NCBI GenBank assembly: GCA_041687115.1
Contig: JAWLCP010000054.1
Span: 1-17,137 of the forward strand
Source: SKLM01 sp041687115
Lineage (GTDB): Bacteria > Chloroflexota > Anaerolineae > B4-G1
Direction of reading: 5' to 3'
DNA length: 17,137 nt
Positions 12,994-17,137 of this stretch are shown piece by piece. A model generated the notes under the pieces. It did no database searches. It saw only the letters and a program-made list of their open reading frames with translations, and was not told where the DNA came from. Numbering within the stretch: position 1 is the first letter of the stretch; each line of letters begins with the position of its first letter. The translations under genes and the position numbers were made by a program.

Positions 12994-13028
12994 TGTCGCG
13001 ATGTCACGCTATCGACGTGGTGGCGACA
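12994..13028 (+). terminator. Possible hairpin after the mutase operon
   Basis: Nested inverted repeats TGTCGC (12994-12999) with GCGACA (13023-13028), and CACG (13005-13008) with CGTG (13016-13019). It lies just after the DinB-like gene stop. No T-run follows; GGTTAACC, an 8-bp palindrome, comes 6 nt later at 13034. It may mark the end of the mutase operon. Confidence 0.3.
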
Positions 13029-13072
13029 GGTCTGGTTAACCGGGATGCATCAAGTAGTCTATGGAGGAAGAC

Positions 13073-14179
13073 ATGGGAGATGATACCGAGATTCGTGTCC
13101 AGTCTGAAGCCTTGAAGGACTTCTGCGCGCGTGTGCTGCAACAGATGAATGTCCCGGCGGACGACGCACGCATCACAGCCGACGTATTGGTGGTCGCCAA
13201 TTTGCGGGGCATCAACAGCCACGGGGTTGCCCGGCTTCGTCGCTACGTCAATGGCCTCCGGGATGGAGTCATGATCGCGCAGCCGGAGACAGAAGTAGTG
13301 GCTGAGACCCCTACGACCATCGCGTTCGATGCCGGGGGCGGCTTGGGCCAGCCGGTGTCCTACCGGGCGATGGAGAGGGCGGTTCAGAAAGCCAAGGAGT
13401 TCGGCGCAGGGTTTGCCACGGTGCGCAATTCCAATCACTTCGGCATCGCAGGGTACTACGCGATGATGGCGTTGGAGCATGACTGTATCGGCATCTCGAC
13501 GACGAATGCTGCCGTGTTGGTGGTGCCAACCTTCGGGCGAGATGCGATGCTGGGCACCAATCCCATCTCCGTAGCCGCCCCAGCGGGCGAGGAGTGGCCC
13601 TTCGTCCTCGATATGGCGACCAGCACGGTGCCTCGAGGGAAGCTCGAGGTCTACCGTCGACTGGAGAAGTCCATTCCGTTGGGTTGGGCCACCGATGAGA
13701 CGGGAGAGCCCACTACTGACACGGAGCGAGTGCTGGAAAACCTGAAGGAGCGTGCTGGCGGAGGGCTGCTCCCGTTAGGTGGCGCCGGGGAGCTGCTGGG
13801 AGGGCACAAGGGATATGGCCTGGCATTGCTGGTCGATGTTTTGTCCGGTGTCCTGCCTGGTGCGGCCTATGCAAACCTAGTCTATCCCCAGGATGAGGAA
13901 GGGAATCCGTTGCCTTCAGCCATCGGGCATTTCTTTGGGGCATGGCGCGTAGACGCGTTCCGCCCGGTCGATGAGTTCAAGGCTGCGATGGATGATCTGC
14001 AGCGGCGGCTCAAGAACGCGCCCAGGGCAGAGGGCCAGGATCGGATCTACATCCACGGCGAGAAGGAGTATGAGGAGACGGAGCGACGCGTTCGTGACGG
14101 CGTTCTGCTCAACCCGAAGGTGACGGCCGACCTGCAGAAGATAGGGGATGAGTTGGGCGTCGTGTACGATCTGGAGTAG
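13073..14179 (+). CDS. LDH2-family (malate/L-lactate/sulfolactate) dehydrogenase
   Basis: 368-aa NAD(P)-dependent 2-hydroxyacid dehydrogenase of the malate/L-lactate dehydrogenase 2 fold, unrelated to classical LDH. Family motifs are NSHGVARL (H50), RNSNHFGIAGYYA (H122), GTNPISVAAP (161-170), DMATSTVPRGK, and GGHKGYGLALLVD near the C-terminal third. Substrate could be malate, lactate, sulfolactate, ureidoglycolate or a sugar-derived ketoacid. Start: ATG 13073 has GGAGG 5 nt upstream, while the earlier in-frame ATG at 13061 would contain that SD and has none of its own. No neighbouring pathway gene fixes the substrate. Confidence 0.88.
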   Translation: MGDDTEIRVQSEALKDFCARVLQQMNVPADDARITADVLVVANLRGINSHGVARLRRYVNGLRDGVMIAQPETEVVAETPTTIAFDAGGGLGQPVSYRAMERAVQKAKEFGAGFATVRNSNHFGIAGYYAMMALEHDCIGISTTNAAVLVVPTFGRDAMLGTNPISVAAPAGEEWPFVLDMATSTVPRGKLEVYRRLEKSIPLGWATDETGEPTTDTERVLENLKERAGGGLLPLGGAGELLGGHKGYGLALLVDVLSGVLPGAAYANLVYPQDEEGNPLPSAIGHFFGAWRVDAFRPVDEFKAAMDDLQRRLKNAPRAEGQDRIYIHGEKEYEETERRVRDGVLLNPKVTADLQKIGDELGVVYDLE

Positions 14180-14232
14180 GAGGCCAGGGCGCAGGACGAG
14201 GGGATCTCGCCTGTGGAGAGGAGGAACGTACT

Positions 14233-14466
14233 GTGAACGGTCTCGAACCGATGGCCAAGTTGCTGGTAGGAACGGGAGTCGCGCTGATTCTCCTTGGAGG
14301 ATTGGTGTGGCTGCTATCCCGAACGGGGTTTTGGGGCCCACTCCCGGGTGACATTCGGATCGAGCGTGACGGCTTCACCTGCCTGATTCCCCTTGCCAGC
14401 TCAATCATCCTCAGTCTTCTGCTTACCCTTCTGTTGAACATCATCGTCCGGCTCATCAACCGCTGA
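14233..14466 (+). CDS. DUF2905 family small membrane protein
   Basis: 77-aa protein with two transmembrane segments (about 9-28 and 49-72) around a conserved polar loop, GPLPGDIRIERDGFTCLIPL, that is diagnostic of DUF2905. Role unknown; the family is widespread as a short inner-membrane protein. GTG 14233 is the chosen start, with GGAGG 8 nt upstream; an ATG at residue 7 is possible. It follows the dehydrogenase by 53 nt and precedes the next small membrane protein by 12 nt. In related bacteria it is often close to queA or ruv-type genes, as here. Confidence 0.85.
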   Translation: MNGLEPMAKLLVGTGVALILLGGLVWLLSRTGFWGPLPGDIRIERDGFTCLIPLASSIILSLLLTLLLNIIVRLINR

Positions 14467-14478
14467 GAGGAGGAAGGC

Positions 14479-14859
14479 GTGGCTCGAGTGCCAGGGTTTG
14501 TCAACGTGCTTCCGCTGTTCCCTGTCCTGTTGGCCCATCTCGCCGGAGTGGTGGTCGCGATCATCCTGCTCGTTCGCTCTGAGGGAAGGCGAACCCCGGC
14601 TACCCTTGCCCTGCTGGGGTTCGCGCTTCTCTCCGCGCTCGACCTCGCCAAAGCAGCCCAGGGGCCACTGATCGGGCTGCTGTCGCGCCGGACCGCGACC
14701 GGCATCCGTCTGGTCACCGCAGGTGTCGGCTGCTGCTACAGTGTGTTCGACGTGACGGCCGTTCTGTGCCTAATCATCGCCATCTGGCAGGCGATGCGGC
14801 GTCATTCGGCGAGGAAGGCAGAACCTCGGACCATGTCGACGCCTCGCGCGGAAGGATAG
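14479..14859 (+). CDS. Small three-helix membrane protein, unknown function
   Basis: 126-aa integral membrane protein that I do not recognise. Three hydrophobic segments are visible at about 10-32, 39-57 and 81-105, followed by a basic tail (RRHSARKAEPR). Residues 83-95 hold GCCYSVFDVTAV with paired cysteines. GTG at 14479 has GGAGG 5 nt upstream and lies 12 nt after the DUF2905 stop, so it is in the same operon. The stop is 9 nt before queA. Base composition matches its neighbours. Confidence 0.72.
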   Translation: MARVPGFVNVLPLFPVLLAHLAGVVVAIILLVRSEGRRTPATLALLGFALLSALDLAKAAQGPLIGLLSRRTATGIRLVTAGVGCCYSVFDVTAVLCLIIAIWQAMRRHSARKAEPRTMSTPRAEG

Positions 14860-14868
14860 CCATAGCCG

Positions 14869-15930
14869 GTGAAGACGGCCGAGTTTGACTACGCGCTCCC
14901 ACCTGAGCTGATCGCTCAGAAGCCTGTGACCCCTCGAGACACGTCGCGTCTCATGGTGGTGGACCGGCGCGAGAAAGCGATCTCGCACCACCGTTTCTAC
15001 GATCTTCCAGAGTTTCTCGAGCCCGGCGATTTGCTGGTGCACAATGAGACCCGAGTGATTCGCGCCCGCCTATTTGCGCGGAAACCCACCGGGGGCAAGG
15101 TGGAGATTCTCCTATTGCGGCAGCGCAACGGTAGAATCTGGGAGGCATTGGTCGGTGGGAGACGGGTGCAGCCCGGCCTGAAGCTAACGCTTCTGGATGG
15201 CCCAGAAGGTGCTCCTGCGGACGCCACGGCCGAGGTGCTTGAGCGCGGCGAGCGGGCACTGCGTGTCTTGAAATTCGATCGCCCGGTACTTCCACTGGCG
15301 CAGCAGGTAGGGCTCACGCCGCTCCCCCCGTACATCCACGAGGCTCTGGAGGAGGACGAGCGCTACCAGACCATCTACGCAGTGAAGCCGGGATCCGCAG
15401 CGGCGCCGACTGCCGGGCTCCATTTCACGCCGGAGTTGCTGCATGAGTTGCGAGCGAAGGGTGTCCGATCTGAGTTCGTCACCCTTCACATCGGATTGGA
15501 CACCTTTCAGCCCGTGCGCGAAGAACGGATCGAGAACCACGAGATGCACAGGGAGTACTGCTCGCTGAGCCCAGAGGTGGCGCGGCAGGTGAATGAGACG
15601 AAGCTCAAGGGGCACCGGGTCGTGGCGGTGGGCACGACGAGTGTGCGCGTCCTGGAGACGGCAGCCCTCCCAGCGGTCGGCGGCGACGCCGGTGCCTGTC
15701 CCTGGCGAGCGGTTGTTGCCTTCGAAGGAGAGACCGATCTTTTCATTTACCCGGGATACGAGTTTCGCGCGATAGATGCACTGATCACCAACTTTCACCT
15801 GCCGCGCTCCACGTTACTGATGCTGGTGACGGCTTTCGCCGGCCAGGAGTTGATCGACCGTGCCTATGCCGAGGCGGTTGACGGGCGATACCGCTTCTAC
15901 AGCTTCGGTGACGCGATGTTGATCCTCTAG
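14869..15930 (+). CDS. queA: S-adenosylmethionine:tRNA ribosyltransferase-isomerase
   Basis: 353-aa QueA, which transfers and isomerises the ribosyl group of SAM onto preQ1 in tRNA to form epoxyqueuosine, near the end of queuosine synthesis. Conserved segments include FDYALPPELIAQKP (6-19), GDLLVHNETRVIRARL, PTAGLHFTPELL, HIGLDTFQPV and NFHLPRSTLLMLV. Length fits the family. The start is GTG at 14869 with only a weak, distant SD (GAAGGA); the protein begins at the usual point relative to homologues. No other queuosine gene is in the window. Confidence 0.96.
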   Translation: MKTAEFDYALPPELIAQKPVTPRDTSRLMVVDRREKAISHHRFYDLPEFLEPGDLLVHNETRVIRARLFARKPTGGKVEILLLRQRNGRIWEALVGGRRVQPGLKLTLLDGPEGAPADATAEVLERGERALRVLKFDRPVLPLAQQVGLTPLPPYIHEALEEDERYQTIYAVKPGSAAAPTAGLHFTPELLHELRAKGVRSEFVTLHIGLDTFQPVREERIENHEMHREYCSLSPEVARQVNETKLKGHRVVAVGTTSVRVLETAALPAVGGDAGACPWRAVVAFEGETDLFIYPGYEFRAIDALITNFHLPRSTLLMLVTAFAGQELIDRAYAEAVDGRYRFYSFGDAMLIL

Positions 15931-16019
15931 ACCCGCCTCTCCTCCACTCCCAGCCAACTGCCACAGCGTGTCTCTTTGATCTTGTCACCGGTCCGACCCT
16001 CTGGGCGGGGAAGTGGACC

Positions 16020-16048
16020 TTGACTTCTAAAACGTTTTAGGATATAAT
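16020..16048 (+). promoter_or_regulatory. Promoter of the LacI-family gene
   Basis: TTGACT (16020-16025) and a perfect TATAAT (16043-16048) with 17 bp between. The spacer is filled almost completely by the first operator palindrome. Predicted start is near 16055. Confidence 0.8.
16027..16040. promoter_or_regulatory. LacI-family operator O1, in the promoter spacer
   Basis: Perfect 14-bp palindrome CTAAAACGTTTTAG with the central CG typical of LacI-family sites. It sits between -35 and -10, so bound repressor would exclude RNA polymerase. Confidence 0.8.
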
Positions 16049-16056
16049 GGATTTGG

Positions 16057-16074
16057 TTCTAAAACGTTTTAGAA
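16057..16074. promoter_or_regulatory. LacI-family operator O2, just downstream of the start site
   Basis: 18-bp perfect palindrome TTCTAAAACGTTTTAGAA; its core is identical to the 16027-16040 site. Centres are 32 bp apart, close to three helical turns, placing both sites on the same DNA face. Confidence 0.8.
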
Positions 16075-16104
16075 GCCCTCTGTCGTTCGCTGGAGTTGTG
16101 TTCT

Positions 16105-17127
16105 ATGCCGGTAACGCTTCAGGATATTGCCGACCGATTAGGTGTCTCCGTCCCGACTGTCTCGAGAGCGTTGGCTGGCTACTCCGATATCGCCGAGGAG
16201 ACACGCGCGCGCGCCATGCAGGCTGCAGAGGAGATGGGATACCGTGCCAACGTCAGCGCGCGCCGGCTGCAGCAGCAGCGCACCGAGACGCTGGGTTTCA
16301 TCATTCCCACGCACGGCCCCCGCTTTTCTGACCCCTTCTTCAGCGAGCTCTTGGCCGGCATCGGCAACGAAGCCGCCGAGCAGGAATACGACCTCCTGGT
16401 GTCTACCCGGGCTCCCGGGGAAGAAGAGCTGAAGACCTACGAGCGGATGATGATGGAGCGGCGGGTGGACGGCATGCTCGTCGTGCGCACTCGTCATCAG
16501 GATCAGCGGATTGCCTACTTGCTGGAGCAGGGGTTTCCCTTCGTCGCCTTTGGCCGGTCGGACCTCGATGGGAATATCCCCTGCCTGGACGTTGACGGCC
16601 GAGAAGGCATGCGTCGAGTCACCCAGCACCTGATCGATCTGGGCCACCAGCGTATCGCCTACATCAGTGCCCCCACGCATCTTATGTTCGCCTCGCATCG
16701 ATTGGCAGGGTTCAAGGAAGCGCTGGAAGCGAACGACATGACCTGCGATGAGAGCCTGATTGTCGTGGGCGAGCTGACGGAGCGCAGTGGCCATGAGGTC
16801 GCCGCCCGAATTCTGACTCGAAATCCCCGTCCGGATGCGATCGTTGCATGCAACGATCTGATGGCGTTGGGAGCCATCAGCGCGGCGCGGGAATTCGGGT
16901 TCGCTGTCGGTCGTGACGTAGCGGTGACCGGCTTCGATGACGTGCCTCTTGCTGCGCATGCCCACCCTCCGCTGACAACTGTGCGGCAACCCATCTACAC
17001 CATCGGGCGCCGCATATGTCGCATGTTGATCCATCTCTTGAGAGACGAATGGCTGGAGGACCAACATGTACTTCTGCAGCCTGAATTGATCGTCCGGGCA
17101 TCGACCACTGGTGCCGATGCTACATAG
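16105..17127 (+). CDS. LacI-family transcriptional regulator
   Basis: 340-aa repressor. The N-terminal helix-turn-helix is VTLQDIADRLGVSVPTVSRAL (about 3-23), with a hinge helix at about 50-60 (NVSARRLQQQRT), then a periplasmic-binding-protein-like sugar sensor domain. The core includes TLGFIIP, DLGHQRIAYIS, DAIVACNDLMALGA and VTGFDDVPLAAHAHPPLTTVRQP. Start ATG 16105 follows TGGAG; an upstream in-frame TTG at 16096 is less likely. Twin palindromes over its promoter indicate autoregulation. A strong SD directly after its stop shows that another gene follows, probably a sugar transporter or glycosidase under its control. The ligand is unknown. Confidence 0.95.
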   Translation: MPVTLQDIADRLGVSVPTVSRALAGYSDIAEETRARAMQAAEEMGYRANVSARRLQQQRTETLGFIIPTHGPRFSDPFFSELLAGIGNEAAEQEYDLLVSTRAPGEEELKTYERMMMERRVDGMLVVRTRHQDQRIAYLLEQGFPFVAFGRSDLDGNIPCLDVDGREGMRRVTQHLIDLGHQRIAYISAPTHLMFASHRLAGFKEALEANDMTCDESLIVVGELTERSGHEVAARILTRNPRPDAIVACNDLMALGAISAAREFGFAVGRDVAVTGFDDVPLAAHAHPPLTTVRQPIYTIGRRICRMLIHLLRDEWLEDQHVLLQPELIVRASTTGADAT

Positions 17128-17128
17128 G

Positions 17129-17137
17129 AAGGAGGTG
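17129..17137 (+). promoter_or_regulatory. Ribosome binding site of a gene starting beyond the window
   Basis: AAGGAGGTG, a near-perfect SD, starts 1 nt after the LacI-family stop codon and runs to the window edge. The next gene must start within a few bases and be co-transcribed with the repressor. Confidence 0.65.

Noticed and set aside
16138..17067. Minus-strand open frame (309 codons) opposite the LacI-family gene
   Set aside because: Full antisense overlap with an unmistakable LacI-family protein; composition and lack of SD mark it as a shadow.
1..17137. CRISPR arrays, insertion sequences, tRNA or rRNA genes
   Set aside because: No regularly spaced repeats, transposase motifs, terminal inverted repeats, or cloverleaf/rRNA signatures were seen by reading; the only repeated palindrome is the twin operator at 16027-16074.

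Overview
The window is GC-rich bacterial chromosome, densely packed in short operons on both strands. No mobile element, CRISPR array, tRNA or rRNA gene was seen. The gene set suggests a Chloroflexota-type organism, probably thermophilic: a LysM lipoprotein with a Thr/Pro-rich linker, a TGS-domain uridine kinase, a two-thioredoxin-fold protein disulfide oxidoreductase (PDO), a DUF2905 protein, and a stand-alone methylmalonyl-CoA mutase catalytic subunit. This assignment is inference from gene content, not a database result. Several starts are TTG or GTG behind good Shine-Dalgarno (SD) sequences.

Layout. 1-1642 (minus): a LysM lipoprotein followed by a PlsC-type acyltransferase that runs off the left edge. 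1813-3953 (plus): a 65-aa probable tail-anchored protein and a TGS/uridine kinase-like protein. 4050-5805 (minus): a coupled three-gene operon of a small DUF4177-like protein, a geranylgeranyl-reductase-family flavoprotein and a cupin. 5889-9481 (minus): a six-gene thiol-redox operon, fmdB-type zinc ribbon, CsoR-family regulator, PDO, thioredoxin reductase, a second thioredoxin-reductase-like protein, and a dicluster ferredoxin, ending at a hairpin. 9490-10314 (plus): a metallophosphoesterase on a divergent promoter. 10419-12985 (plus): methylmalonyl-CoA mutase catalytic subunit, methylmalonyl-CoA epimerase and a DinB-fold protein. 13073-15930 (plus): an LDH2-family dehydrogenase, two small membrane proteins and queA. 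16020-17137 (plus): an autoregulated LacI-family repressor heading an operon that continues past the right edge.

The most interesting unit is the redox operon. Its regulator has Tyr where CsoR has its metal-ligand His, as expected of a CstR-like persulfide or thiol sensor. A likely operator overlaps the operon's own promoter. The second reductase keeps its FAD site and CATC disulfide but has lost both NADPH-recognition motifs, and it is followed 14 nt later by a ferredoxin. I infer two electron inputs, NADPH through the canonical TrxB and ferredoxin through the paralogue, onto a shared disulfide carrier such as the PDO.
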